Below are positions 53,001-62,088 of a DNA stretch of 64,000 bases, piece by piece (within the stretch, counting starts at the first letter, position 1; every line of letters starts with the position of its first letter). The notes below the pieces were generated by a model. It saw nothing but the letters and a program-made list of their open reading frames with translations. It did no database searches and was not told the origin of the DNA. The stretch is from Capnocytophaga ochracea DSM 7271 (GTDB lineage Bacteria > Bacteroidota > Bacteroidia > Flavobacteriales > Flavobacteriaceae). The translations under genes and the position numbers were made by a program. The DNA lies in assembly GCF_000023285.1 (NCBI RefSeq), contig NC_013162.1, positions 496,001 to 560,000 on the forward strand, read 5' to 3'.

Positions 53001-54296
53001 CTTGACCCTACTACCAAAATGGTACTTCAAACACACGATATCCCTTATGGAGCGCACATCTTTGTAAAAGACAAAGAAGAAGTGAAAAAAGGAACTTTAC
53101 TCTTCCAATGGGATCCCTATAATGCGGTAATCATCTCGGAATACTCTGGTAAAATCGCTTATGAAGATATCGAACAGGGAGTTACTTACCAAGTGGAAAT
53201 AGATGAGCAAACAGGCTTCCAAGAAAAAGTGATTGTAGAATCGCGTAACAAGAAGCTGATTCCTACCTTGCTCATCACTGATAAGAATGGTGAGACGCTC
53301 CGCTCTTACAACTTGCCTGTGGGTGCTCACATTATGGTGGACAACAACAGCAAGATTGAAGAAGGTAAGGTGCTTGTGAAAATACCGCGTAGCTCTGCCA
53401 AAGCTGGGGATATTACAGGGGGGCTTCCTCGTGTTACCGAGCTCTTCGAAGCACGTAACCCATCGAACCCTGCCATCGTATCCGAAATTGACGGGGTAGT
53501 ATCGTTCGGTAAAATCAAACGCGGTAATAAAGAGGTAATCGTTACCTCACGCTCGGGCGAAGAACGCAAATACTTGGTGAAATTATCGAGCCAAATCTTG
53601 GTACAAGAAAACGACTTTGTACGTGCAGGTAAACCACTTTCTGACGGCTCTGTAACACCTGATGATATCTTGCGTATTAAAGGACCATCGGCAGTACAAC
53701 AGTATTTAGTAAACGAAGTACAAGAGGTATATCGCTTGCAAGGGGTGAAAATTAACGATAAACACTTTGAGGTTATCGTCCGCCAGATGATGCGTAAAGT
53801 GGAAATCCAAGACCCAGGTGATACTCTTTACCTCGAAGGTCAGTTGGTTCACAAAGACGACTTTATAGAAGAAAACGACCGCTTGTTTGGTAAGAAAGTA
53901 GTAGAAGATGTCGGAGATTCTGAAAACTTAAAAGCGGGACAGATAGTGAGCTTACGTGAATTGCGCGATGAGAACTCACTACTCAAACGCTCCGATAAGA
54001 ACTTGGTAATCGCTCGCGATGTGATTCCTGCTACTGCTATGCCAGTGCTACAAGGTATCACTCGTGCATCGCTACAAACCAAATCGTTTATCTCAGCAGC
54101 TTCTTTCCAAGAAACAACCAAGGTATTGAACGAAGCAGCGGTAAGTGGTAAGGTAGACTTCCTCGACGGCTTGAAAGAAAATGTAATCGTAGGTCACCGT
54201 ATACCAGCAGGTACTGGACTTAAAGAATACGAGAAAATCATCGTAGGCTCTAAAGCTGATTTAGAACCCGTAGTAGAAAAGAAAAAATCGAGATAA
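50010..54296 (+). CDS. rpoC: DNA-directed RNA polymerase subunit beta'
   Basis: The complete 1428-residue beta' subunit. The N-terminal zinc site is [20 protein letters not shown], the catalytic Mg loop is [17 protein letters not shown] (about residue 472), the bridge-helix/trigger-loop region is [20 protein letters not shown] (around 800), and the second zinc site is [16 protein letters not shown]. All are intact. The start is the ATG at 50010, 77 bases after its own consensus promoter. It is separated from rpoB by about 7 kb. A DUF3467 gene follows within 3 bases. Confidence 0.99.
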   Translation: MAREKNTAVPKFDKISIGLASPESILAVSRGEVTKPETINYRTHKPERDGLFCERIFGPVKDYECACGKYKRIRYKGIVCDRCGVEVTEKKVRRERVGHINLVVPIAHIWYFRSLPNKIGYLLGLPSKKLDMIIYYERYVVIQPGIAKGPEGEDLQYLDFLSEEEYLAITESLPADNQYLEDTDPNKFIAKMGAECLLELLERLDLDALSYDLRHKANNESSKQRKTEALKRLQVVEAFRESQRNRENKPEWMIMKVIPVIPPELRPLVPLDGGRFATSDLNDLYRRVIIRNNRLKRLMEIKAPDVILRNEKRMLQESVDSLFDNTRKSSAVKTESNRPLKSLSDSLKGKQGRFRQNLLGKRVDYSARSVIVVGPELKMYECGLPKNMAAELYKPFVIRKLIERGIVKTVKSAKKIIDKKEPVVWDILENVIKGHPVLLNRAPTLHRLGIQAFQPKLIEGKAIQLHPLVCTAFNADFDGDQMAVHLPLGPEAILEAQLLMLASHNILNPANGSPITVPSQDMVLGLYYITKGRKSTPEYPIKGEGSAFYSAEEVNIAYNEGKLSLNAFIKVKVRDLDENGNVYYPVVETTTGRVLFNELVPLEVGYINEVLTKKSLRDIIGRILKATSIPVTGDFLDKIKNMGYRFAFKGGLSFSLGDIIIPQEKANMIAEANGLVDGIMMNYNMGLITNNERYNQVIDVWTSTNAQLTELAMKRISTDQQGFNSVYMMLDSGARGSKEQIRQLTGMRGLMAKPKKSSVGGGEIIENPILSNFKEGLSILEYFISTHGARKGLADTALKTADAGYLTRRLVDVSQDVIINTEDCGTLRGVEVRALKKNEEVVETLGERVLGRVSLHDVYNPLTEELIVGAGEEITEKIVDKIEAAPIDMIEVRSALTCEAKHGICAKCYGRNLSTGRMVQKGEAVGVVAAQSIGEPGTQLTLRTFHAGGVAGNVSEENKTEARFDGVLEIEDLRVVRGKDNEQNPVDVVVRSSELRVLDPTTKMVLQTHDIPYGAHIFVKDKEEVKKGTLLFQWDPYNAVIISEYSGKIAYEDIEQGVTYQVEIDEQTGFQEKVIVESRNKKLIPTLLITDKNGETLRSYNLPVGAHIMVDNNSKIEEGKVLVKIPRSSAKAGDITGGLPRVTELFEARNPSNPAIVSEIDGVVSFGKIKRGNKEVIVTSRSGEERKYLVKLSSQILVQENDFVRAGKPLSDGSVTPDDILRIKGPSAVQQYLVNEVQEVYRLQGVKINDKHFEVIVRQMMRKVEIQDPGDTLYLEGQLVHKDDFIEENDRLFGKKVVEDVGDSENLKAGQIVSLRELRDENSLLKRSDKNLVIARDVIPATAMPVLQGITRASLQTKSFISAASFQETTKVLNEAAVSGKVDFLDGLKENVIVGHRIPAGTGLKEYEKIIVGSKADLEPVVEKKKSR

Positions 54297-54299
54297 CCA

Positions 54300-54611
54300 A
54301 TGGACGAAGTAGAAGAAAAAGAAGGACAGTTGAGCATTGAGCTCGACGACAAGGTTGCCAAGGGAGTATACTCTAACTTAGCAATTATCAACCACTCGTC
54401 TACCGAGTTTGTAGTCGATTTTGTGAGTGTAATGCCAGGGATGCCCAAAGGGAAGGTGCGCAGTCGCATTATCCTTACTCCTGAGCACGCCAAACGCCTG
54501 CTATTCGCCTTAGATGATAATATCCAGAAGTTTGAACAAGCCAATGGTACTATCACCAATAGCGACGACCGTCACGCCATTCCTCTCTTTGGTGTAACCG
54601 GACAAGCCTAA
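54300..54611 (+). CDS. DUF3467 family protein
   Basis: A 103-residue protein of the DUF3467 family, which commonly follows rpoC in Bacteroidota. It begins MDEVEEKEGQLSIELDDKVAKG and contains YSNLAIINHSSTEFVVDFVS and SRIILTPEHAKRLLFALDDN. The role is unknown. It starts 3 bases after the rpoC stop, so the two must share a transcript, and an intrinsic terminator follows. Confidence 0.9.
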   Translation: MDEVEEKEGQLSIELDDKVAKGVYSNLAIINHSSTEFVVDFVSVMPGMPKGKVRSRIILTPEHAKRLLFALDDNIQKFEQANGTITNSDDRHAIPLFGVTGQA

Positions 54612-54634
54612 TTTAATTACAAATAATCATAACT

Positions 54635-54686
54635 TTGCCAAAGATGTTAACCGCCTATGCGGCTCACACCTTTGGCAATTTTTTAT
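54635..54686 (+). terminator. intrinsic terminator after rpoC-DUF3467
   Basis: TTGCCAAAG (54635-54643) pairs with CTTTGGCAA (54670-54678), with an inner CCGC/GCGG stem, followed by a T run. The inner part is a reversed GTGYGAGYC repeat (54653-54669), so a dispersed repeat appears to serve as the terminator. Confidence 0.8.
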
Positions 54687-54798
54687 TACACTTTCTTCAA
54701 AAGCAATTCCTTTTTTAGCTTTTTACCTTTTATCGCCCTACTAAACTTATTTTTAATGTCGTTTTTCTTCACTCTCTACCTCTCTCATACATAGTGCA

Positions 54799-54853
54799 TT
54801 ATACACTCTTCCTATACCAATCGTCCAAGATTCCTATAAGCTCTCTATAAGCT
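54799..54853 (-). repeat. 11-base phased array, family 1, copy 5 (5 units)
   Basis: Read on the minus strand: AGCTTATAGAG, AGCTTATAGGA, ATCTTGGACGA, TTGGTATAGGA, AGAGTGTATAA. It lacks exactly the AGCTTATACGA unit found in the other copies. It lies in the 425-base gap before the PadR gene, which holds nothing else besides the terminator, the operator and the promoter. Confidence 0.85.
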
Positions 54854-54970
54854 CCCCATACCCAAAATACATCTCTACCACCAAAAAAATATATCTTTTT
54901 CTTACCTTTTCTTTCTATCAATAAATCAGTGACTTAAGCACTTCTATTTCAAAAATATTAATTATTTCTG

Positions 54971-54991
54971 GTACTATGTATTGCATAATAC
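54971..54991. promoter_or_regulatory. candidate PadR operator
   Basis: GTACTATGTATTGCATAATAC is an imperfect palindrome with 8 of 10 base pairs symmetric. It covers the -33 element of the promoter of the PadR gene, the expected place for autorepression. Confidence 0.6.
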
Positions 54992-55011
54992 TTATTTTTG
55001 TCGTATCTTTG
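54981..55011 (+). promoter_or_regulatory. promoter of the padR-pspC operon
   Basis: TTG at 54981-54983, 20 bases, TATCTTTG at 55004-55011. Confidence 0.8.
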
Positions 55012-55036
55012 CACCGAATTTAAAAACATCAAAACT

Positions 55037-55369
55037 ATGGAAGAATTTAATGTCGAAAAAACAAGAACACAGATGCGCAAAGGCATCTTAGAAATGTGTA
55101 TTCTTTCCATTATTGACAAAAACAAAGAAGCTTACGTTTCCGACCTGATTGAGGCGCTCAAAACAGCCGATATGATAGTGGTTGAAGGAACGTTATATCC
55201 TTTGCTTACCCGATTGAAAAACAGCGGGTTGCTAACCTATCAATGGAAAGAATCTACCTCAGGTCCTCCACGTAAATACTACATTCTAACCGAATCAGGC
55301 AGACGCTTCCTAAACGAAACCGTAAAAGCCTGGCGTGACTTACAAACAATGATTGATAAAATTATTTAA
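55037..55369 (+). CDS. PadR family transcriptional regulator
   Basis: A 110-residue winged-helix repressor of the small PadR-s2 type, beginning MEEFNVEKTRTQMRKGILEM. The HTH core includes VSDLIEALKTADMIVVEGTL, YPLLTRLKNSGLL and the wing SGPPRKYYILTESGRRFL. The ATG at 55037 is preferred since an upstream in-frame TTG lies inside the promoter. It precedes the PspC-domain gene by 3 bases, a common Bacteroidota pair thought to respond to envelope stress. A palindrome over its promoter suggests autoregulation. Confidence 0.92.
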   Translation: MEEFNVEKTRTQMRKGILEMCILSIIDKNKEAYVSDLIEALKTADMIVVEGTLYPLLTRLKNSGLLTYQWKESTSGPPRKYYILTESGRRFLNETVKAWRDLQTMIDKII

Positions 55370-55372
55370 ATT

Positions 55373-56731
55373 ATGGACAAAGTAAAAAACATTAGTTTGG
55401 GTGGTTTTTCTTTTATCATCGAAGAAACCGCCTATAATGCCCTCAATAACTATCTCAATGAGGTGCGTAATCATTTGAACCAAAATACCGATAGAGAAGA
55501 AATTCTCTACGATGTAGAGCAACGTATGGCTGAACTACTCAAAGTTCGTCTTAAAGAGCGCGAAGTAGTAATCGGTCAAGACGTGCAATATCTTATAGAA
55601 GTATTAGGTCGTCCCGAACAATACGTTGAGAGTGAAGAAACCTCTTCTGCTGAAACCAAATTTACTTTTTCTTCTTTGAAAGGGCGAAAGCTATACCGCG
55701 ATATCGACGATAAGAAAATCGGTGGCGTACTCTCAGGCATAGCCCATTATCTTCAATACGACGTTACTTGGGTACGCATCTTCTTTCTATTAGTCTTACT
55801 GGTGAATATCTTCATTCTTCACTTTTTTACCTCTGCTCTGTTACTCTTGTATATTGCGTTTTGGGCTGTGGTACCTGCCGCACGCACAGCCGCTCAGAAG
55901 TTAGAGATGAAAGGTGAAGCCGTAACCATCGATACCCTTTCCAACTTCTCTTTTACGAGCAAAGAAACCCTAAAACCTCAAAGGAATGGCTTCCCTGTCT
56001 TACTGAAAGTAATACTCTACTTTATTGCAATTCTATTACTATTGCCATTGCTTATATCCTTAATAGCCGTAGTGCTCTCCTTATTTGGCATAACCGTATT
56101 CGGAAGCATTAGTCTGCTTGCCCTTAACGATTTTCTTCCCTTTATAGTGACAGCAACTTGGCAACACACTTTGTTGTACTTTTCAGCAGTATTATTGCTC
56201 TTGTTTCCTGTTTCAGTGATTTTACTGCTTTGTTTCAAACTTTTTGTAAAGGATTTTCATACACCCAAAAGCTGGATAGTGTTCAATGTACTGAGCTTAA
56301 CCATAGGTATCATAGGAGGTTTCACAGTCTTAGGAACTGTTTTAAGAGACTTTACCTCCGAAACCGTCATACAAGAAAAAATACCCGTTGTTACCACTTC
56401 CGATACTTTGGTAGTACACCGTAACTATACTCACAAAATGAGTCTTATGGGTATCAAAAACGATAGCCTTGTGGTTGCCGATTGTAATTTCAATGTTAAT
56501 GAATTACCCGAAGGCGCAGAACCCTATATTGAAGTCTCTACCCATTCAAGAGGCAGGAACATAGGTCAAGCCGAACAGTATACTAAAAATATTCATTATA
56601 CCTTACAAGTGAAAGATAACCAAATCACTATCCCTGAAACCTATCAAATAGCAAAAGGAGATTTCTATCGTGCACAACGCCTGCAAATCACTCTATTTGT
56701 TCCCAAAGGTAAGGAAGTAAAAAGAGATTAA
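55373..56731 (+). CDS. PspC domain membrane protein
   Basis: A 452-residue inner-membrane protein. Residues 1-85 are a cytoplasmic region (NISLGGFSFIIEETAYNALN, VEQRMAELLKVRL). The PspC domain follows (about 103-170; KLYRDIDDKKIGGVLSGIAHYLQYD, then a transmembrane helix), then several more helices (to about 335) and a C-terminal soluble region. PspC-type proteins sense or buffer membrane stress. It is the second gene of the PadR operon and would be derepressed with it. Confidence 0.9.
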   Translation: MDKVKNISLGGFSFIIEETAYNALNNYLNEVRNHLNQNTDREEILYDVEQRMAELLKVRLKEREVVIGQDVQYLIEVLGRPEQYVESEETSSAETKFTFSSLKGRKLYRDIDDKKIGGVLSGIAHYLQYDVTWVRIFFLLVLLVNIFILHFFTSALLLLYIAFWAVVPAARTAAQKLEMKGEAVTIDTLSNFSFTSKETLKPQRNGFPVLLKVILYFIAILLLLPLLISLIAVVLSLFGITVFGSISLLALNDFLPFIVTATWQHTLLYFSAVLLLLFPVSVILLLCFKLFVKDFHTPKSWIVFNVLSLTIGIIGGFTVLGTVLRDFTSETVIQEKIPVVTTSDTLVVHRNYTHKMSLMGIKNDSLVVADCNFNVNELPEGAEPYIEVSTHSRGRNIGQAEQYTKNIHYTLQVKDNQITIPETYQIAKGDFYRAQRLQITLFVPKGKEVKRD

Positions 56732-56755
56732 TGTAATTTTTTTGTCATTCGTAAT

Positions 56756-56784
56756 TTGTAATTCGCAATTATTTCGTACTTTTG
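56756..56784 (+). promoter_or_regulatory. promoter of the S8 peptidase gene
   Basis: TTG at 56756-56758, 18 bases, TACTTTTG at 56777-56784; the ATG at 56844 lies 60 bases downstream. Confidence 0.65.
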
Positions 56785-56843
56785 CACGGTTTTTGTTATA
56801 AGATGAAAATCTATAGAATTTAAATACGTAATTAACTAATAGA

Positions 56844-58474
56844 ATGAAAAAATCATTATCTGGGTTGCCTTAGCAACTTTCCTATTTGTGGGCTGTCGGG
56901 CTACTAAAGTTAGTGCCGATATGGACAAAGCTCCCGCAACACCTTTAGCTCAGAAAACTTACAATGATGCTACCCTCAAAGGGTGGCCTCACGAAGGGTT
57001 TAAACAAAACTTCCCTGGACTGAACTTGCAAGAAGCCTATGCCTTACTCAAAGGTCTTACCCCTAAAAAAGTAATCGTAGGAGTGGTAGATTCCGGAGTG
57101 GATATCAACCACGAAGACCTTAAAAACGTAGTGTGGGTAAACACTAAAGAAATTCCTGACAACGGAATTGATGACGACAAAAACGGTTATGTAGACGACG
57201 TACACGGCTGGAACTTCCTCGGTAATATCGCTCAAGAAAATACCGAGATGACTCGTATTTACAAAACTAAGGATAAGAAAAATCCTGATTATGCCAATGC
57301 TAAAAAAGAATTCGATAAAGAAACTGCTGAAACTAAAAAACGCAAAGGCTATTATGAGCAACTTATCCAAATAACTGAATTTGCCGATAACAACTTGCGT
57401 AAAATCACAGGTAAAGAAGTGTATACCTCTGAGGACATCGATGCCGCTACCAAAGGCAAAACTTTCGATGCTCCCACTACCGAGATGATTCAGTTTATGA
57501 AACAGCTATTAGCAGATGTCTCTAATTCTGGTGATATCAAAAAAGAACTCAACGACGCTATTGAGTATTTCGATACAAAACTGAAATATCACCTCAACCC
57601 CGATTTTTCGCCTCGTAAAACTATCTTAAAAGATAATGAAAACGACTTTACCAAAAAGTATTACGGCAATAATAACGTAATAGGTCCCAATACCAAAGAT
57701 GCCCTACACGGCACACACGTGGCAGGTATTATCGGAGCTGAACGCAATAACGGAATCGGTATGAATGGGGTTGCCGATAATGTGCTCATTATGGCAGTAC
57801 GCGCTGTCCCCGATGGTGATGAGTACGACAAAGATATAGCTCTTGCTTTGCGCTATGCAGTAGATAACGGAGCCAAAGTGATAAACACCAGCTTTGGTAA
57901 AGCTTTCTCTCCTCACAAAGAATGGGTGTATGACGCTATCAAATATGCAGCTTCTAAAGATGTTCTTATCGTAAACGCTGCGGGTAACGACTCTCAGGAT
58001 ATCGACGTGAAAGATACTTATCCTAACGACGAAGTAAACAAGAAAGAAATCTCCGATAACTTCCTTACCGTAGGGGCTTTGAACTACGAATATAACAAGA
58101 ATTTAGTAGCCTCTTTCTCAAACTATGGTAAACGCAATGTCGATGTATTTGCTCCTGGGGTAAAAATCTATTCTACCACTCCTGAGAATAAATACGAGTT
58201 CTTGCAAGGAACCTCAATGGCTTCTCCAGAAGTTGCTGGAGTTGCAGCCTTGTTGCGCTCTTACTTCCCAAGTCTCAGTGCAGCTGAAGTGAAGAAAATC
58301 ATTATGGAGTCTGGTGTAAAAGTAGATATGAAAGTATTCGTAGGTGAAGATGATGAAGGTAAAAAACGCAAAGAAATGAACTTCGCCGACCTTTCTACTA
58401 CAGGTACTATTGTAAATGCTAAAAATGCAGTAATCTTAGCCGCTAAAATTACTAAAACAAAACTTAGCAAGTAG
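56844..58474 (+). CDS. S8 (subtilisin-like) serine peptidase with out-of-frame lipoprotein signal
   Basis: The catalytic frame runs from a GTG at 56888 (528 residues) and has a complete triad there: Asp68 in VVDSGVDINHED, His274 in HGTHVAGIIGA, Ser443 in GTSMASPEVAGVAALL, plus VNAAGND. About 200 residues are inserted between Asp and His. The export signal lies upstream in another frame. From ATG 56844 the A tract has six A before TCATT; one extra A would give MKKIIIWVALATFLFVGC, a perfect lipoprotein signal with lipobox. So the gene seems to begin at 56844 with a one-base shift at 56847-56852. The cause could be phase variation, slippage or a sequence error. Confidence 0.85.
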
Positions 58475-58496
58475 AAATTAATTTATATAATACAAT

Positions 58497-58535
58497 GAAA
58501 AAGCCGTGTGAGAAATTCTCACACGGCTTTTTTCA
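58497..58535 (+). terminator. intrinsic terminator after the S8 peptidase
   Basis: AAAAAGCCGTGTGAGAA and TTCTCACACGGCTTTTT form an almost continuous palindrome ending in a T run. It can work in both directions. Confidence 0.85.
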
Positions 58536-58583
58536 TATTTGCTTGTTATTCATATAAGTCATTAGCTTTTAAAATGCCTGTCG

Positions 58584-58619
58584 TGCTACGACTGCTACGA
58601 CTGCTACGACTGCTACGAC
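58584..58619 (+). repeat. 9-base tandem repeat TGCTACGAC, 4 perfect units
   Basis: Four identical TGCTACGAC units end on the base before the superoxide dismutase stop codon (minus strand). Confidence 0.85.
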
Positions 58620-59225
58620 CTATTTATGAGCGTTGTAAAGCTCGGCAACTTTCGCCCAATTAATCACGTTAAAAAACGCCTCAATATAATCAGGACGACG
58701 GTTCTGATAGTGCAAGTAATAAGCGTGTTCCCACACATCTAATCCCAAGATAGGAAAACCTCCGCAACCAGTGTTAGGCATTAGCGGGTTATCTTGGTTT
58801 GCAGTAGAGCAAATTTCAAGCTTACCTCCTTTATGTACACAAAGCCACGCCCAGCCAGAGCCAAAACGAGTAGCCGCAGCCTTGCTAAAAGCTTCTTTAA
58901 AAGCTTCAAAACTTCCAAAAGCCTCTTCAATTGCCTTAGCCAATTCTCCCGTAGGCTTACCTCCGCCATTAGGACTCATCACTTCCCAGAAAAGATTGTG
59001 ATTGTAAAAACCGCCAGCATTATTGCGAAGAGCAGCATTGTTCATATCAAGTGAGGTAAGAATTTCCTCAATAGTTTTGCCTTCTACCCCTGCTGGAGCC
59101 AAAGCCGTATTCAGGTTCGTAGTATAAGCGTTGTGGTGCTTAGTATAGTGTATTTCCATTGTACGCGCATCGATGTAAGGTTCAAGCGCATTGTAAGCAT
59201 ACGGTAATTTAGGTAATGTAAACAT
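58620..59225 (-). CDS. Fe/Mn superoxide dismutase, Mn-like
   Basis: A 201-residue cytoplasmic dismutase. Metal ligands are His26 in [12 protein letters not shown], His in [12 protein letters not shown] (about residue 75), and Asp and His in [14 protein letters not shown] (about 161 and 165). ANQDNP and the GG before FYNH are features usual for Mn-dependent or cambialistic enzymes, not Fe-only ones. The gene is monocistronic, with a 9-base tandem repeat at its 3' end. Confidence 0.95.
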   Translation of the reverse strand: MFTLPKLPYAYNALEPYIDARTMEIHYTKHHNAYTTNLNTALAPAGVEGKTIEEILTSLDMNNAALRNNAGGFYNHNLFWEVMSPNGGGKPTGELAKAIEEAFGSFEAFKEAFSKAAATRFGSGWAWLCVHKGGKLEICSTANQDNPLMPNTGCGGFPILGLDVWEHAYYLHYQNRRPDYIEAFFNVINWAKVAELYNAHK

Positions 59226-59322
59226 AGTATTTTCTTTTTAAATTTTTAGCAAAAGTACTATAAAAGCTAATTGGTTGAGATACTTTAATGATAGATTTTC
59301 TTTATATAGGTATAATTATATT

Positions 59323-59352
59323 TTGGAAAGTATAATTATTTTCGTACTTTTG
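59323..59352 (+). promoter_or_regulatory. promoter of the 290-residue secreted protein gene
   Basis: TTG at 59323-59325, 19 bases, TACTTTTG at 59345-59352. The ATG lies 39 bases later. Confidence 0.75.
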
Positions 59353-59391
59353 CAAGGTATTTTTTTTTACAAAAACCACTACCCTATAATT

Positions 59392-60264
59392 ATGAAACAT
59401 TATATCTTTTTTCTCCTTTATAGCTTTATTTTCGCTACTTATGCCCAAGAGCTTTCTCTTTTAGACCGCCTTTCTGCTATTAAAAACGGCGGTAAAGATT
59501 TTTATGCTATTGATGGCTATATCATTACTAATGAAAATTTGAACCTCCCTTTTGATGAGAAAGGATTCAAAAAAGCTTACCGCAAACTAAAAGTAACAGC
59601 GCAAGAAGCTACTGCCAATCCTCGTGTGCTTGTTGATAACTATATGGTAGTAAAAGAAACTGACGAGGGAGTGCAAAGTTTGTATTTTGTAAAAAACAAA
59701 GCTAATAATATTGCTCTTATTTATTTTACCAAGCTCAAAAACAGAGAACCTGAGGTAGAAGAAGCCTTAGTAAATCTCATTGTAGAAAACAAAATTCCCG
59801 AAGATAAATACGCTCCTACTGATGCGAGTAGTATCAATTTCGCAGGCAGAACCATTCCGCTAATGGATGACTGTTATTTTACGGGTATTAACATTGTACT
59901 ATGCCCTTATAATGGCGGGATGAACTGGGATATATACCGCACCTTGGAAGACGCCCAACAAGCCGTTGCCGACCAGTTTGCTGTGAACACACAGCGCAAA
60001 AGTGTCAAACCGACACAAGAGGAAGAAGTAGACGTTATCTTTGAAGAAGTACCTACTAAAGCCAAGAGAGTAGTGTTTGACCTCAAAGGGGTAACTTCGC
60101 TCTTAGCCGGAATGTCCAGTGGCAAAACTCTTACGGTATACTATGTTGCGCAAGTGGTGCGCAATCGTCCCGTGGGCTGTGTGATGAGCTTTTGGAATAA
60201 CGATAATATCAACTCTAATACAGGTTTACCCTTGCTTTTAAGCCGTGTAATGCGATTGAAATAA
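59392..60264 (+). CDS. secreted protein of unknown function
   Basis: A 290-residue exported protein. MKHYIFFLLYSFIFATYAQ is the signal peptide and sets the start at 59392; an upstream in-frame ATG at 59275 would read through the promoter. The mature region starts ELSLLDRLSAIKNGGKDFYA, contains a Cys pair (DDCYFTG, VLCPYNGG) and an acidic linker (QEEEVDVIFEEV). I do not recognise a domain. It is 21 bases upstream of the sulfatase, which it may accompany. Confidence 0.7.
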   Translation: MKHYIFFLLYSFIFATYAQELSLLDRLSAIKNGGKDFYAIDGYIITNENLNLPFDEKGFKKAYRKLKVTAQEATANPRVLVDNYMVVKETDEGVQSLYFVKNKANNIALIYFTKLKNREPEVEEALVNLIVENKIPEDKYAPTDASSINFAGRTIPLMDDCYFTGINIVLCPYNGGMNWDIYRTLEDAQQAVADQFAVNTQRKSVKPTQEEEVDVIFEEVPTKAKRVVFDLKGVTSLLAGMSSGKTLTVYYVAQVVRNRPVGCVMSFWNNDNINSNTGLPLLLSRVMRLK

Positions 60265-60285
60265 ACAACTTCTTTTAACCACTAT

Positions 60286-61803
60286 ATGAAAAAATACTTA
60301 TTAGGGCTCTTATGCCCTTTATGTCTCAACGCACAAAACAAAACTACTCAAAAACCTAACGTCATCATCATTGTAGCCGATGATTTAGGCTATGGCGACC
60401 TAAGTTGCTATGGCGAAAAGACAATTCATACCCCACAGGTAGCCTCTCTCGCCAAACAAGGAATAGTCTTTACGAACGTACATTCCACCGCTGCCACTTG
60501 CACACCTTCGCGCTATTCACTCTTCACGGGCTTGTACAATTGGCGACGCAATGACACTGGTATTGCTCCTGGTGATGCTGCTATGGTCATTCGTCCTGAG
60601 CAAACCACCATTGCCGATGTGTTCAAATCAGCAGGCTATACTACTGGCGCTATTGGCAAATGGCACTTAGGCTTAGGAGGCGAACGCGGTAAACAGGATT
60701 GGAACGGCTTTATCACACCTGGACCTTCCGATATAGGCTTCGAATATTCCTGCATAATGGCTGCCACAGCCGACCGTGTACCTTGCGTGTGGATAGAAAA
60801 CCAACGCGTAGCCAATTACGACCCCTCAGCACCCATCGAAGTAAGTTATAGCCTGCCTTTTAAAGGTGAACCTACGGGTAAGAACAACCCCGAACTGCTC
60901 ACTAAACTCAAACCTTCCTTACACCACGGTCACGACCAAACCATAGTGAACGGCATTTCGCGTATCGGCTATATGAAAGGGGGTGGCAAAGCACTCTGGA
61001 CGGACGAACATCTCGCCGATACCATTGTAGCCAAAACGGTAAAATACATCGAAAATCACAAATCACAACCTTTCTTTCTCTATGTGGGTACTAATGATAT
61101 ACACGTACCTCGCTACCCCAATCCACGTTTTGTAGGCAAAAGTGGTATGGGTTACCGCGGTGATGCAATTCTCCAATTCGACTGGACTGTGGGTGAAATC
61201 GTAAAGGCCCTCAAAGCTAATAAGCTATACGATAATACGCTTATCATTATCACCAGCGACAACGGTCCTGTGATAGACGATGGTTATCAAGATCAAGCCG
61301 AAGAGCTCTTAGGCAGACATCGTCCTTGGGGAGCTTTTCACAACCACGGAGGCAAGTACAGCAATTACGAAGCAGGTACGCGTGTACCCTTTATCGTACG
61401 CTATCCTAAGATTGTGAAAAAAGGTACTTCCGACGCTTTGCTTTCACATATCGACCTCTTTGCCTCTTTGAGTAAATTTATTGGTGCTGAGATACCCGCA
61501 GGAGTAGCCACCGATAGCGAAGATTACCTCAAAGCCTTCTTAGGCAAGGACAAGAAAGGTCGCCCTTATGTAATAGCCTCTGGGGGAGCGCTCTCCATCA
61601 CCGATGGTCGTTGGAAATATGTAGTCCCCAGCGATAACCCCTCTTATCAACCCCTCACTCGCACACATCTGGGCAACTATCCTGAGCCCCGATTGTACGA
61701 CCTTAAAGAAGACATAATGGAGCTCTACAATGTAGCAAAAGACCATCCCGAAGAGCTCGTCAGACTCAAAACAATGCTCGACAATATTAAAAACAGAAAA
61801 TAG
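60286..61803 (+). CDS. sulfatase (arylsulfatase family)
   Basis: A 505-residue exported sulfatase. The signal peptide is MKKYLLGLLCPLCLNAQ. The metal site VADDLGYGDLSCYG (Asp32, Asp33) and the modification motif CTPSRYSLFTG show Cys72 as the formylglycine precursor, read by an anaerobic or FGE-type maturase encoded elsewhere. ITSDNGPV adds the second metal pair, and GKWHLG the Lys/His of the active site. It may remove sulfate from host glycans or mucins, but the substrate class cannot be told. It follows the unknown secreted gene by 21 bases. Confidence 0.92.
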   Translation: MKKYLLGLLCPLCLNAQNKTTQKPNVIIIVADDLGYGDLSCYGEKTIHTPQVASLAKQGIVFTNVHSTAATCTPSRYSLFTGLYNWRRNDTGIAPGDAAMVIRPEQTTIADVFKSAGYTTGAIGKWHLGLGGERGKQDWNGFITPGPSDIGFEYSCIMAATADRVPCVWIENQRVANYDPSAPIEVSYSLPFKGEPTGKNNPELLTKLKPSLHHGHDQTIVNGISRIGYMKGGGKALWTDEHLADTIVAKTVKYIENHKSQPFFLYVGTNDIHVPRYPNPRFVGKSGMGYRGDAILQFDWTVGEIVKALKANKLYDNTLIIITSDNGPVIDDGYQDQAEELLGRHRPWGAFHNHGGKYSNYEAGTRVPFIVRYPKIVKKGTSDALLSHIDLFASLSKFIGAEIPAGVATDSEDYLKAFLGKDKKGRPYVIASGGALSITDGRWKYVVPSDNPSYQPLTRTHLGNYPEPRLYDLKEDIMELYNVAKDHPEELVRLKTMLDNIKNRK

Positions 61804-61828
61804 CGCTTTAACAATCAATAATGATATT

Positions 61829-61861
61829 CGCTCCAAAAAAGTGTCTACCTTTTTTGGAGCG
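61829..61861. terminator. terminator-like perfect hairpin after the sulfatase
   Basis: CGCTCCAAAAAA pairs with TTTTTTGGAGCG around a 9-base loop. The T run is inside the stem, not after it, so termination is plausible but not typical. Confidence 0.55.
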
Positions 61862-61970
61862 ATGTAATATCAATACTTTTTCTTTTATTCTCCCTTCTAT
61901 TTCCCTTTTTCTTTCGTTTATTCTTCATCTGTCCGTGTGGCTCGCACCATCTTTTGTTCGTTCTTTAGTC

Positions 61971-62014
61971 ATTGTAGACCCACTGTAGAGCCACTGTAGA
62001 CCCACTGTAGAGCC
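61971..62014 (-). repeat. 11-base phased array, family 2, second copy (4 units)
   Basis: ATTGTAGACCC, ACTGTAGAGCC, ACTGTAGACCC, ACTGTAGAGCC. Reversed, this matches the CTACAGTGGGT part of the array at 3869-4000. Confidence 0.8.
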
Positions 62015-62088
62015 ACTCATCGTTCGCCTTACTTTCGCCTTTCCGTCGCTACATACTTTACCAAAGTTGAAATCCCCTCCACATTACC

